The notes beneath the pieces were generated by a model. The model was not told the origin of the DNA. It ran no database searches and worked only from the letters and a program-made list of their open reading frames with translations. From CAYYFX01 sp046330135 (GTDB lineage Bacteria; ARS69): a DNA stretch of 64,000 nt. Shown piece by piece: positions 26,584 through 35,778 of this stretch. Within the stretch, counting starts at the first letter, position 1; every line of letters starts with the position of its first letter. The translations under genes and the position numbers were made by a program. The DNA lies in contig JAXLTI010000011.1 of the NCBI GenBank assembly GCA_046330135.1, forward strand, positions 1-64,000. Direction: 5' to 3'.

Positions 26584-28202
26584 CGGTGGCACGTCTGCGG
26601 GGAGTCGTCGCGGTCGCTCCGGAGTCCTCGGGCTTCGCGGCGGACTGGGCGTGGGCGTTGCCTCGCGCGGCGTCGTTCCTGCCGCGGCATCCCGCGCGGG
26701 AGTCTGCGTGGACCGAGCGGATCGCGGAGGTGGCGTCCTTGCCGCCCTCGCGCGCTCTGCTGGAGCGCGCTCGCGCCGACGCGTCGCGCCTGGGCGCCGA
26801 CGCGCGCGCCCTGGCGTCCGCGGACGCTCTCCTCTCGGGCGACGCGCTCTGCGTCACCGCGGGCCAGCAGCCCGGCCTCTTCCTGGGTCCCTTGTTCGCC
26901 GTGTACAAGGCCTGGACGGCGATCGAGCTCGCGGCGCATCTGGAGCGCCGCACGGGCCGGCGCGTGGTGCCGCTCTTCTGGAGCGCCGCCGACGACAGCG
27001 ACTTCGCCGAGATCGCCACGGCCGTGTTGCCGGAGCCGGACCTTCGCCTCATGCGCCTCTCTCTGGAAGGCGGAGAGCTGCCCGCGGGAGGGATGGTGGG
27101 GGATCTCTCCGCCGCCGGCACCGCGCGCGCGCTCGCGTCGGCGGAGGGCGCGCTCGGCGCGTGGCCGGGTTGGACGAGCCTCGCCGCACGTGCCGGCGCG
27201 GCGCTCGAGCGGGCGCGGGATCACGGCGAGATCGCGGCCGCGCTCCTCTACGGGCTGACTCGCGACACGGGCCTGCTCGTGGTGGACGGTCGCTGGGCGG
27301 AGCTTCGCCACGCGGGGGCGGCGCTCTTCGCGCGCTACGCGCAGCAGCGAGCCGCGGTGGGGGAGAGCGTGCGCGCCGCCGGCCGGCGGCTCGAAGCGGC
27401 GGGCTACCGTGCGCGCATCGTCGATGCGTCCACGGAGCAGGCGCTGTTCGACGCGCGGGACGGTCGCCGTCTTCCCTTCGAGGGCACGGAAGCGGAGCTG
27501 CTGGCGCGCATCGCCGCCGCGCCGGAGACGCTCTCGCCGAGCGTCGTGCTGCGGCCGCTCGTGCAGGACTCCGTGCTTCCGAACGTAGCCACCGTGGCGG
27601 GACCCGGCGAGGTGGCCTACCACGCGCAGCTCGCCTTTGCCTACCAGTCGCTCGGCGTGGGAGTGCCGATCCTCTTCCCGCGCTTCGAAGCCACGCTGGT
27701 GCCGGACGGCGTCTTCGATCTCGCGGAGCGGCGCGGCGTGCCTCCCGTGGATCTCGTGCGGGACTTCGACGGCGCGATGAAGGCCACCGCCGCCGCCGCC
27801 TTGCCGCGCGATCTGCGTGACGCGCTCGACGCGCTCGAGGGCGGCCTGGCCAGATCGGCGGAGGACACGCGCAGCGCCGCCGAGTCGCTGGAGGCGTCGC
27901 TCGGGGCGGCGGCCGAGGAGGCGTTCCGGCGATGTCGCGAGGCGGTCGAGCGCTTCCGCGAGCGGGCGGCGCAGGCGGTGCGGAACGCGGACACGCGCAG
28001 CGATCCGTCCATCCGCCACTACCGCGAGCTGCTTCGCCCCCGCGGCGTTCCTCAGGAGCGCGTGCTCTCGGCGCTCACCCTCGATCTCGCGGGCGCTCCC
28101 GAAGGAATGGCCGAAGCGGTTCGCCGGCACGTCGAAGGCGTGATGGAGGGGCGGCCGGCGCACTGGCTGGCGCCGCTCATCGCCGAGGAGAAGCGTCCGT
28201 GA
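26580..28202 (+). CDS. bshC: Bacillithiol synthase BshC (putative cysteine-adding enzyme)
   Basis: A 540-aa protein matching BshC in length and order. Recognisable blocks are the N-terminal CVTAGQQPGLFLGPLFAVYK, the middle VVPLFWSAADDSDFAEI, the YHAQLAFAY block and the long C-terminal coiled coil. BshC is thought to join cysteine to glucosaminyl-malate in the last step of bacillithiol synthesis. GTG 26580 overlaps the methyltransferase stop by 4 nt and has AAGGAG upstream. Directly followed by bshB and bshA, so all three pathway steps are encoded together. Confidence 0.92.
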   Translation: MTVARLRGVVAVAPESSGFAADWAWALPRAASFLPRHPARESAWTERIAEVASLPPSRALLERARADASRLGADARALASADALLSGDALCVTAGQQPGLFLGPLFAVYKAWTAIELAAHLERRTGRRVVPLFWSAADDSDFAEIATAVLPEPDLRLMRLSLEGGELPAGGMVGDLSAAGTARALASAEGALGAWPGWTSLAARAGAALERARDHGEIAAALLYGLTRDTGLLVVDGRWAELRHAGAALFARYAQQRAAVGESVRAAGRRLEAAGYRARIVDASTEQALFDARDGRRLPFEGTEAELLARIAAAPETLSPSVVLRPLVQDSVLPNVATVAGPGEVAYHAQLAFAYQSLGVGVPILFPRFEATLVPDGVFDLAERRGVPPVDLVRDFDGAMKATAAAALPRDLRDALDALEGGLARSAEDTRSAAESLEASLGAAAEEAFRRCREAVERFRERAAQAVRNADTRSDPSIRHYRELLRPRGVPQERVLSALTLDLAGAPEGMAEAVRRHVEGVMEGRPAHWLAPLIAEEKRP

Positions 28203-28930
28203 ACGTCGTCGCGTTCGCCGCGCACCCGGACGATGTGGAGCTGTACGCGGGCGGGCTGTGCGCGGGGCTCGCGCGGGGCGGCGCGACGCTCGTCCTCGTC
28301 GATCTCACGCGCGGCGAGCTCGGGACGCGCGGGGACGTGGCCACGCGCTCGCGCGAGGCGGAAGAGGCGGCGCGCATTCTCGGTGCGCGCCGCGAGTGCC
28401 TGGGTCTTCCGGACGGCGGGCTCGCCGCCACCGACCCCGCGCAGACGCGCGCCGTGGTGGAAGCGCTGCGGCGTCACCGGCCCGCGCTCGTGATCGCGCC
28501 GTGGGAGGACGATCCCCACCCCGATCACCGGGAGGCCTCGCATCTCGTGCGCCGCGCGCGCTTCCTCGCACGGCTGCCGCGCTACGCCGCGGCGGGCGAA
28601 GCCTTCGCCGTGGGGCCCGTGCTCTGGTACGAGCAGAAGACGTCCTTCGTCCCCGACGTGGTCGTGGACATCGGCGCCGACCTCGCCGCGAAGAGCGCCG
28701 CGATCCGCGCGTTCGCCTCCCAGTTCTTCCGCACGCCGGACGACCCCGTGCGCACGGAGGTCTCGGATCCGGCCTTCCACGAGATGCTCGAGGCGCGCGC
28801 CCGCGTGCACGGCTATCGCATCGGTGTGGAGTGGGGCGAGGGCTACAAGCGCGAAGGCCCGCACGCGGTGACCGACGCGCGGCAGCTCCTCGGGTCGGCC
28901 GCCGTGTCCGCCAAGGTGCCGCGGCCGTGA
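28199..28930 (+). CDS. bshB1: Bacillithiol biosynthesis deacetylase BshB
   Basis: A 243-aa zinc deacetylase of the LmbE/PIG-L fold. AAHPDDVELYAGG carries the zinc ligands and catalytic Asp, and WEDDPHPDHREA supplies the third ligand region. It removes acetate from N-acetylglucosaminyl-malate, the second step of bacillithiol synthesis; QTSFVPD-type residues (EQKTSFVPDVVVDI) agree with the BshB1 branch. GTG 28199 has GAGGAG upstream and a 4-nt overlap with bshC. The gene order bshC-bshB-bshA makes the assignment firmer. Confidence 0.92.
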   Translation: MNVVAFAAHPDDVELYAGGLCAGLARGGATLVLVDLTRGELGTRGDVATRSREAEEAARILGARRECLGLPDGGLAATDPAQTRAVVEALRRHRPALVIAPWEDDPHPDHREASHLVRRARFLARLPRYAAAGEAFAVGPVLWYEQKTSFVPDVVVDIGADLAAKSAAIRAFASQFFRTPDDPVRTEVSDPAFHEMLEARARVHGYRIGVEWGEGYKREGPHAVTDARQLLGSAAVSAKVPRP

Positions 28931-30048
28931 GGATCGGGATGATCTGCTACGCGAGCTTCGGCGGCAGCGGGATCGTGGCCACCGAGCTGGGCGCGGAGCT
29001 GGCCGCGCGCGGACACGAGGTCCACTTCATCACCACGGACGTGCCCGTCCGGATGAACCGCTTCCGCGAGAACCTCTTCTTCCACCGCGTCGAGGTGGAC
29101 ACGTACCCGCTGTTCACGCACGCGTCGTACTCGTTGAACCTCGCGGCGAAGATCCTCGACGTGCTCCGCAACCACGGCCTCGACGTCATCCATTCGCACT
29201 ACGCCGTGCCGCACGCCGTCTCCGCCTATCTCGCGAAGGAGATGTGCCCGGGCTGCCCGGTGCGCACCGTCACCACGCTCCACGGGACGGACATCACGCT
29301 CGTGGGCCTGCGGCCGTCCTTCTACGAGATCACCCGCTTCTCGATCGCGAAGAGCGATGCCGTGACCGCGGTGTCGGACTGGCTGCGGCAGAAGACCTAC
29401 CAGAACTTCCCGGACGTCGGCGAGATCGACGTGGTCCGCAACTTCGTGGATGCGAATCGCTTCAAGCCCCTGCCGGCCGGACACCGCGACCGCCCGTGGG
29501 CGCGCGAGGGGGAATTCGTCCTCATGCACGCGTCGAACTTCCGGCCGGTGAAGAACATCCCCACGATCATCGACGTGTTCCAGCGGCTGCGCGCCCGCTA
29601 TCCCGTGCGCCTCCTCATGGTGGGCGACGGCCCGGAGGTGCCCGCCGCGGAAGAGCGCACGCGCTCTTTGGGCCTCGAGGACGCGGTGCACTTCCTCGGC
29701 GCGCAGGAGTATCTCGAGGATCTCCTCCCGCTCGCGGACGTGTTCCTGCTCCCGAGCCAGCACGAGAGCTTCGGGCTCGCGGCGCTCGAAGCGATGAGCT
29801 GCGGGGTGGCCGTCGTGGCCACGAGCGAGGGCGGGACCCGCGAGGTCATCCGCAACGGCGAGAACGGCTTCGTGCACGACCCGCACGACGTGGACGGCAT
29901 GGCCGCCTCCATCGGCGCGCTCCTCGACGATCCGAAGCGCCTCGAGGCCATGGGCGGCGCGGCGCGGAAGACCGCGGCCGAGGAGTTCCCGGTGGGCGCC
30001 GCGGTCGAGCGCTACCTCGCGGTCTACGAGCACGCCCTCTCGCGATGA
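28927..30048 (+). CDS. bshA: N-acetyl-alpha-D-glucosaminyl L-malate synthase BshA
   Basis: A 373-aa GT4-family glycosyltransferase that transfers GlcNAc from UDP-GlcNAc to L-malate, the first step of bacillithiol synthesis. The N-terminal IGMICYASFGGSGIVATELG, the HSHYAVPHAVSAYLA block, TTLHGTDITLVG and the C-terminal donor-binding ESFGLAALEAMSCGVAVVAT (EX7E motif) are characteristic of BshA. GTG 28927 overlaps bshB by 4 nt. Full family length. Confidence 0.95.
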   Translation: MRIGMICYASFGGSGIVATELGAELAARGHEVHFITTDVPVRMNRFRENLFFHRVEVDTYPLFTHASYSLNLAAKILDVLRNHGLDVIHSHYAVPHAVSAYLAKEMCPGCPVRTVTTLHGTDITLVGLRPSFYEITRFSIAKSDAVTAVSDWLRQKTYQNFPDVGEIDVVRNFVDANRFKPLPAGHRDRPWAREGEFVLMHASNFRPVKNIPTIIDVFQRLRARYPVRLLMVGDGPEVPAAEERTRSLGLEDAVHFLGAQEYLEDLLPLADVFLLPSQHESFGLAALEAMSCGVAVVATSEGGTREVIRNGENGFVHDPHDVDGMAASIGALLDDPKRLEAMGGAARKTAAEEFPVGAAVERYLAVYEHALSR

Positions 30049-30884
30049 GCGTGCGCGAGCGGGCGCTCCGGCTCACGAACGACGAAGGCCTCGCGGTGCG
30101 GATCGACGTGCGCCTGCCGGACGGGCCGGGGCCCTTCCCGTGCGCCGTGATCCTGCACGGGTTCAAGGGCTTCAAGGACTGGGGCATGTGGCCGCCCACC
30201 GCGATGCGCCTCGCCGAGCGCGGGCTCGCTTCGGTGGCGCTGAACTCCTCGCGCAACGGCGTGGGAGAGGGCCTCATGGAGTTCACGGAGCTCGAGAGCT
30301 TCGCGCGGAACACGCCGCGTCGCGAGGCGAAGGACGTGGCGCTCGTGCTGGACGCGATCCGGCGCGGCGAGGTGGATGCCGCGCTGGACGGCGGGCGACT
30401 CGGCCTCCTCGGCCACAGCCGCGGCGGAGGGATCATGCTCCTCGTGGCGTCCCGGGATCCGGCCGTGCGGGCCGTGGTGACGTGGGCCGCGATCGCGAAG
30501 TTCGATCGGTGGACTTCGCGGGCGAAGGCGGAGTGGCGCGCGCGCGGCCGCATCGACGTGCCGAACGCGCGCACCGGACAGATCCTCTGGCTCGAGCGCG
30601 AGGTGCTCGAAGACCTGGAGGCGAGTCGCGCCGAGTACGACCTCGAGGCCGCGTGCCGGGCCCTTCGCGCGCCGCTGCTCGTGGTGCACGGCGAGCTGGA
30701 CGACGCCGTGGACCCGGAGGACGCGGAGCGGCTCGTGGCGTGGGCCGGCTCGCCGGAGAAGCGCCTGCTCCGCATTCCGCGCACCGGCCACACGTTCGGC
30801 GCGGCGCACCCTTGGGGCGGACCGCCGGACGCGTGGGGCCAGGCGGTGGACGCCACCGCGGACTGGCTCACCACGTACCTGTAG
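30045..30884 (+). CDS. Alpha/beta hydrolase
   Basis: A 279-aa serine hydrolase. The oxyanion strand is VILHGFKGFKDWGMWP, the nucleophile elbow GHSRGG, and the catalytic His lies in RTGHTFGAAHP, with an Asp in the VVHGELDDAVDPEDA loop. The FKGFKDW pattern resembles dienelactone-hydrolase/S9-like esterases. Substrate unknown. Its ATG overlaps the bshA stop (ATGA), making it the last gene of the bacillithiol operon; a thioester or conjugate hydrolase role is conceivable. Confidence 0.85.
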   Translation: MSVRERALRLTNDEGLAVRIDVRLPDGPGPFPCAVILHGFKGFKDWGMWPPTAMRLAERGLASVALNSSRNGVGEGLMEFTELESFARNTPRREAKDVALVLDAIRRGEVDAALDGGRLGLLGHSRGGGIMLLVASRDPAVRAVVTWAAIAKFDRWTSRAKAEWRARGRIDVPNARTGQILWLEREVLEDLEASRAEYDLEAACRALRAPLLVVHGELDDAVDPEDAERLVAWAGSPEKRLLRIPRTGHTFGAAHPWGGPPDAWGQAVDATADWLTTYL

Positions 30885-30957
30885 CGTCCCGGCGCTCCGT
30901 CGCCGTGATGCACACGCCGCCGAGACGCCGACGCAGGCCTGGCCCGTCGCGGGCGTC

Positions 30958-31368
30958 CTATTTCGGCTTCGGCCCGTCCCTCTTCAGATCCAGCGAGCAG
31001 GAGTTGATGCAGTAGCGCTGGCCCGTGGGCCCGGGGCCGTCCGGGAAGACGTGTCCGAGGTGGGCGCCGCAGTTCCGGCAGGTCACCTCGATGCGGTGCA
31101 TCCCGTGGCTGCGGTCCTCCTCGAGGTGCACCTTCGACGGGTCCACGGCCTCCGTGAAGCTCGGCCAGCCGGTGCCCGAGTCGAACTTCGCGTCCGAGCG
31201 GAAGAGGTCCGTCCCGCAGGCTGCGCAGCGGTACGTGCCGGGGTCCTTGGTGTCGTAGTACTCGCCGGTGAACGCGCGCTCCGTTCCCTTCTTCCGCATG
31301 ACCGCGTACTGCTCGGGCGTGAGGACCTTCTTCCACTCCTCGTCCGTGCGCTCGATCTTGGGGCTCAT
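30958..31368 (-). CDS. msrB: Peptide-methionine (R)-S-oxide reductase MsrB
   Basis: A 136-aa repair enzyme reducing methionine-R-sulfoxide in proteins. Two CxxC pairs (CAAC and CRNC) bind zinc, and GTGWPSF and the active-site RYCINSCSLDL are diagnostic. The extra Cys two residues after NS (normally Ala) is unusual and could serve as a resolving residue. ATG 31368 has GGAGG upstream. It is convergent with the bacillithiol operon, giving a local cluster of thiol/redox genes. Confidence 0.95.
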   Translation of the reverse strand: MSPKIERTDEEWKKVLTPEQYAVMRKKGTERAFTGEYYDTKDPGTYRCAACGTDLFRSDAKFDSGTGWPSFTEAVDPSKVHLEEDRSHGMHRIEVTCRNCGAHLGHVFPDGPGPTGQRYCINSCSLDLKRDGPKPK

Positions 31369-31503
31369 CCGCTTCCTCCGGGAGACGAAGACCAGAAGAT
31401 AGGGACGCCGCGGGGCCGGGTCCAGGGGCCCTGCCGCTCCGCACGCCGCAGGATTCCGGACGGCGTACCCCGCAACTTGCCGGGCCTTCGCGAGGTTGCT
31501 ACG

Positions 31504-32928
31504 ATGTCGAATCTCGTACCCCCACGGACGGGCGCAATGGACCTTGTCTGGAAGCCTCGCGGCGGCCTCGGCGCCTGCCTTCGGCGCGCCCTTCGCGGCC
31601 TCGGTCTCGCCGGCGCGCTGATCGCGCTCGGGCTCCCTCGCCCTGCCGCGGCGGACGTTGCCGCCGACTTCGCGGCTCGCCTCGAGGCGGCGCTGGCGTC
31701 GGGGCCCGTGGCGCAGGACCGCCTCTGGGCGTCCGGCGCGCGCGACGACTCCGGCCGCATGCTGGATGCGCGCACGGGTGCGATGTTCGATTGGCGACCC
31801 GTGCAAGTCACGTCGCTCGCCTCGCGGCCGCTCCCTCCTGGACCGAACGGGGCCGAGCGCGTCGCCGTCGACGTGCTCGTCAGCGGCACCGTCACCTGGC
31901 GGGCGAACGCGTGGGGCGTGGCCCAGTCCTTCTGGACGCTGCAGACCGACGAGCGCAGCGAGTCGGACGCGGTGGTGCGTCGTGAGGAGTGGGCGCTCGA
32001 GCAGCGCGGCGCGAGATGGCTCGCGGTGGATCGACGCTCCCTCGGCGTCCTCGAGATCGTCGAAGCGAAGCTGGCCGTGGAGGTGTATCCCGGCCAGGAT
32101 GCGATGCTCGTGGAGGGCTCCTACTATCTGCGCTCGCTCGCCGACGGCGTGCAGGACGTGCGCTTCCTTCTCGATCGCCGCGCGTCGGTCTACGACTTCC
32201 GCGTGAACGGGAAGCTCGCCGGGGTGGTTCGCGGCAACGAGCTGGGCTCCATGGGACTCGAGGGATTCTCTCCCGAGGTCGAGTCGTCGTTCGCGTTCCC
32301 GGCGCCGCTCAAGCGCGGCGAAGAAGTGCTCGTCTCGTTCCGCCTGCGCTCACCGCTCGTCCACATGACCGGCAAGGGCTTCGTCACGAGCTTGCCGTGG
32401 AAGGACGGGCCTTTCCGCGAGCGCCTCTGGCTCCCGATCCTCGGACCCGGCGACGACACGGGCACGAGCCGCGTGGATCTCACGCTGCGCTGGCCGCCCT
32501 CGTCCTTCGACCGCGTGGGAATCGCGGGACCGCCGGACTCGATCGCGGCCCAGGTCCAGCCGGGGGACGAGGAGTCGTCCTTGCAGGCGTCGTGGACCGG
32601 TCGCGTGCGCGACGTGGACTTCCTGCTCGTCGCAGCGGGCACGGACGTAGCCGCCAGCGGGTTGCCGATCCGTTGGACGGACCCGGCGCCCGGACAGGCG
32701 GCGCACCTCGCGCGGACGGACGCTCCGCCGGCGCGCGTTCTCCCCGCCTTGCGACGAGAGCGCGCCGCCGTCGTGGCGCCGCTGCTCCAGGCGTCGTACG
32801 CGTCGTCGCAGGACTTGTCCTCGGAGCTCCAGGATCTCCTGCCGTTGGACGATCAAGTCCTCGACGAGCTCCTCGACGACTCGGCCACGACGGCCGAGCG
32901 CGGAGCGGACGATCGAGCGGCGCAATAG
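31504..32928 (+). CDS. Exported protein of unknown function
   Basis: A 474-aa protein, not recognised. An N-terminal signal sequence (LGLAGALIALGLPRPAAA) suggests export. The middle has Ig- or peptidase-N-terminal-like beta strands (VRFLLDRRASVYDFRVNGKLAGVV), reminiscent of the first domain of gluzincin aminopeptidases, but no HExxH motif is present. The C-terminus is acidic and helical. A promoter-like TTGCCG-17-TACGAT (31477-31505) overlaps ATG 31504, so translation may really start at ATG 31537, still ahead of the signal peptide. It is followed 2 bp later by a methyltransferase gene. Confidence 0.7.
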   Translation: MSNLVPPRTGAMDLVWKPRGGLGACLRRALRGLGLAGALIALGLPRPAAADVAADFAARLEAALASGPVAQDRLWASGARDDSGRMLDARTGAMFDWRPVQVTSLASRPLPPGPNGAERVAVDVLVSGTVTWRANAWGVAQSFWTLQTDERSESDAVVRREEWALEQRGARWLAVDRRSLGVLEIVEAKLAVEVYPGQDAMLVEGSYYLRSLADGVQDVRFLLDRRASVYDFRVNGKLAGVVRGNELGSMGLEGFSPEVESSFAFPAPLKRGEEVLVSFRLRSPLVHMTGKGFVTSLPWKDGPFRERLWLPILGPGDDTGTSRVDLTLRWPPSSFDRVGIAGPPDSIAAQVQPGDEESSLQASWTGRVRDVDFLLVAAGTDVAASGLPIRWTDPAPGQAAHLARTDAPPARVLPALRRERAAVVAPLLQASYASSQDLSSELQDLLPLDDQVLDELLDDSATTAERGADDRAAQ

Positions 32929-32930
32929 GG

Positions 32931-33671
32931 ATGGAGAGCGAGGAATACCAGCGACTCCGCGAAGAGGAGGAGCGCTACTGGTGGCACGTGGGCCGGCGCG
33001 CGCTCCTCGCGGGAATCCTCCGCAAGGGCGTTCCCCCGGACGCGCGGCGGCGGGGCGTGGACGTGGGCTGCGGATCCGGTTCGAACTTCGCCCTCCTCGC
33101 GCCGTACGGTCGCTTCTTCGGCACGGAGATCTCTCTCGAGGCCTGCGTGGCCGGTGACGAGCGCCCGCCGCGGCCCGTCGTGCTCGCGCGCGGCGAAGCG
33201 CTGCCGTTCGCGAGCGCGTCGCTCGGCATCGTGACGATGTTCGACGTGCTGGAGCACGTGGCCGCGGAGGACTCGTTCTTGACCGAGGTGCGGCGCGTGC
33301 TCGGTCCGGAAGGTCTTCTCGTGATCTCCGTTCCGGCCTACATGTTCCTCTGGAGCGACCACGACGTGAGCCTGCATCATCAGCGGCGCTACGTGCGCCG
33401 CACGCTGCGTGCGTCGCTGGAGCGGAACGGTTTCCGGGCCCTGCGAGTGAGTCACGCCATGGCGTCGATCCTCTTGCCCGTGGCCGTCGTGCGCGGGCTG
33501 GGCCAGATCCTTCCGCGGCGCGGGCCGCCGCGCTCCAGCTACGTGTCCACTCCGGAGCCCCTCAACTCTCTCCTCGCGGGACTGCTGCGTCTCGAGGCGA
33601 GGTGGCTTGCTCGGGCCGACCTCCCGTTCGGGACCTCGGTGCTGGCCCTCGCGCAGAAAGGCGCCTCGTGA
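32931..33671 (+). CDS. Class I SAM-dependent methyltransferase (type 11)
   Basis: A 246-aa cytosolic methyltransferase. VDVGCGSGSNFALL is motif I, and MFDVLEHVAAEDSFLTEVRRVL and PEGLLVISVPAYMFLWSDHD match lipid- or sugar-type SAM methyltransferases. Exact substrate unknown; LHHQRRYVRRTL is typical of polysaccharide-linked relatives. It begins 2 bp after the exported unknown gene and its stop overlaps pdxH by 4 nt. Confidence 0.85.
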   Translation: MESEEYQRLREEEERYWWHVGRRALLAGILRKGVPPDARRRGVDVGCGSGSNFALLAPYGRFFGTEISLEACVAGDERPPRPVVLARGEALPFASASLGIVTMFDVLEHVAAEDSFLTEVRRVLGPEGLLVISVPAYMFLWSDHDVSLHHQRRYVRRTLRASLERNGFRALRVSHAMASILLPVAVVRGLGQILPRRGPPRSSYVSTPEPLNSLLAGLLRLEARWLARADLPFGTSVLALAQKGAS

Positions 33672-34261
33672 CACCAATGCCTCTTCCGGGCGAGGTGGTG
33701 GAGCGGTTCCGCAAGCTCCAGGAGCGGGCCGCGAAGACCGACCTTCCGGAGCCCACCGCGGTGACGCTGGCGACCTCGGACCGACAGGGGCGGCCGTCCT
33801 CGCGCATGGTGCTGCTCAAGGCCTTCGACGAGCGGGGCTTCGTGTTCTACACGAACCTGGAGAGTCGAAAGGGTCGCCAATTGCGTGAGAACCCGTGCGT
33901 CGCGCTCACGTTCTACTGGCCGCCGCTCGGCGAGCAGGTGCAGGTGGAGGGCAGCGTGGAGCCCGTGACCGACGCCGAGGCGGACGCATACTGGGCGACG
34001 CGACCGCGCGAGAGTCGACTCGGAGCATGGGCGTCGCTGCAGTCCGAAGCGATGCCGAGCCGGTGGACGCTGCTGCGGCGCTTCGCCGAGGCCGCCCGTC
34101 GCTACGGGGTGGGCGAGGTTCCTCGACCGCGGCACTGGTCGGGGCTGCGCGTGGTTCCCAACCGGGTGGAGTTCTGGCGCTCCAGCAAGTTCCGCCTGCA
34201 CGACCGCGAGAGCTGGACGCTCGAGGACGGCCGCTGGGTGAAGCGTCGCCTCTATCCGTGA
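33668..34261 (+). CDS. pdxH: Pyridoxamine 5'-phosphate oxidase
   Basis: A 197-aa FMN enzyme making pyridoxal 5'-phosphate in the last step of vitamin B6 synthesis or salvage. Diagnostic FMN- and substrate-binding blocks are VTLATSDRQGRPSSRMVLLK, FVFYTNLESRKGRQL, VALTFYWP and the C-terminal RVVPNRVEFWR...W-VKRRLYP. Slightly shorter at the N-terminus than E. coli PdxH. GTG 33668 overlaps the upstream stop; ATG 33677 is an alternative. Confidence 0.95.
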   Translation: MTPMPLPGEVVERFRKLQERAAKTDLPEPTAVTLATSDRQGRPSSRMVLLKAFDERGFVFYTNLESRKGRQLRENPCVALTFYWPPLGEQVQVEGSVEPVTDAEADAYWATRPRESRLGAWASLQSEAMPSRWTLLRRFAEAARRYGVGEVPRPRHWSGLRVVPNRVEFWRSSKFRLHDRESWTLEDGRWVKRRLYP

Positions 34262-34375
34262 TCGCCCGGCGCCCTCCCGCTCGCCGCGAGCGACGTGGCG
34301 GCGGGGCCGGGACCCCGGGGGAGGGAGCAGGGGTTCCCTTCCCCGAGGGATTCGGCTATCTTCGGAGCCCGGTTC

Positions 34376-34462
34376 GCCGGAGTGGTGAAATTGGTAGACG
34401 CGCACGGTTCAGGGCCGTGTGGGGGTAACCCCGTGTGGGTTCGAATCCCACCTTCGGCACCA
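34376..34462 (+). tRNA. tRNA-Leu (CAG)
   Basis: Acceptor GCCGGAG pairs with CTTCGGC, a long variable arm is present, the anticodon is CAG (34410-34412) and CCA is encoded. A -10-like TATCTT lies at 34357-34362. Confidence 0.97.
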
Positions 34463-34547
34463 GCCTTCGAGGAGGGCTCCGGCCCTCCTCTCTTTTCGCC
34501 TTTCGGACGGCGCCAAGGCCCGCGCTGACGCCTTAGAGAGGAACGGA

Positions 34548-35726
34548 ATGGGGCTCGTCGGCGTCGCACGCCTCGCCCTGCCGGTCCTCGTAGGGCTGTT
34601 CGGTTTCTTCACTCCGTTCACCATCGCCGGGGCCCAGATCAGCCTCGCCTTGGCGTGCGTGGCGCTGGTCGCGGATCCCGAGGCGCGCGCGCACTCGGGC
34701 ACGCTCCTCCGCCGGCATCCCCTCATGTGGCCCCTGCTCGCGTGGTGCCTCGTGAGCGTGCTGGCCGCCGTGTGCGCGATCGACGTGGCCCCGTCGGTCG
34801 AGAAGCTCAAGAAGCTGGCGCTGCTTCCGCTCATTCTCCTCGGCGCGCTGCCGTCCGTGCGCGCGCGGCTCCGGCCGATCCTCGGGGGTCTGATCGCGTC
34901 CGCCGCCATCGTGTCCGCTTGGGGCCTCGTGACGTTCGTGCGGGCGGGCGGCGGGTTGGAGGCGCGGCTCAGCGGGATCCACGGCTTCTACATGACCGTG
35001 GCCGGGATTCTGATGGTGGTGGCGCTCCTGTGCCTCGCGGAACTGTCGTGCGCCTTCAAGGATCCGCATCCGCGCCGGATCACGTTCCTCGTGCTGAGCG
35101 GCGCGCTCGTGCTCGTGGCGCTGCTCGCCACGTACACGCGCGGCAGCTGGATCGGGTTCGCCGCGGGCGCGCTGTGGCTCTTCCGGAGACGCTGGGCCGT
35201 GCTGGTGGCGCTGTTCGTCGCGGCCTCGCTCTTCTTCGCGCTCGGTCCCCCCGATGCGCGCGATCGGCTCTTCTCCGTCGTGAACCCGAATCATCCGCGC
35301 AACGTCGAGCGCGTGCTGATCTGGCAGCACGGTCTCGGGCTCCTGAAGGAGCGACCCCTCACGGGGCTCGGCCTCGTGATTCCGGCCGACCGCATGCAGG
35401 GCGAGCTGGTGACGAAGGACGGCACCTACCACGTGCACAGCCACATGCACGACGCGTACCTCCAGGTGGCCGTGTCGATGGGCTGGCCCGCGCTCGTGGT
35501 GTTCCTGTGGCTGCTCACGGCCCTCTTCCGCCTGGGCCGTGCGGCGCCGCGCGGCGGGATCCGGAATCTCTGGGAGGAGGGCCTCGTGGCCGCGTACCCG
35601 GCCACGGTGATCGCGCTCGCCGTCAACGGGCTCTTCGAGTGGAACTTCGGGGACTCGGAGATCCTCGGGCTCCTCTGGCTGCTCACGGGCTGCGTCCTGG
35701 GCATCGCCACTCGGTCGGGGGACTGA
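34548..35726 (+). CDS. O-antigen ligase/polymerase-like membrane protein
   Basis: A 392-aa inner-membrane protein with about 10-12 hydrophobic helices. A large periplasmic loop holds RNVERVLIWQHGLGLLKERPLTGLG and HVHSHMHDAYLQVAVSMGW, the Wzy_C/O-antigen-ligase pattern with its conserved Arg and His. Such proteins polymerise or attach surface glycans at the periplasmic face. ATG 34548 follows AGAGGA. It may work with the Wzi-like protein at 8.7 kb, though no sugar-synthesis genes adjoin. Confidence 0.88.
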   Translation: MGLVGVARLALPVLVGLFGFFTPFTIAGAQISLALACVALVADPEARAHSGTLLRRHPLMWPLLAWCLVSVLAAVCAIDVAPSVEKLKKLALLPLILLGALPSVRARLRPILGGLIASAAIVSAWGLVTFVRAGGGLEARLSGIHGFYMTVAGILMVVALLCLAELSCAFKDPHPRRITFLVLSGALVLVALLATYTRGSWIGFAAGALWLFRRRWAVLVALFVAASLFFALGPPDARDRLFSVVNPNHPRNVERVLIWQHGLGLLKERPLTGLGLVIPADRMQGELVTKDGTYHVHSHMHDAYLQVAVSMGWPALVVFLWLLTALFRLGRAAPRGGIRNLWEEGLVAAYPATVIALAVNGLFEWNFGDSEILGLLWLLTGCVLGIATRSGD

Positions 35727-35778
35727 CCGGCCCGCTCGCCGGGGCGTGCTATGCTGCCCGGCCGCACGGGAGCGAGCG

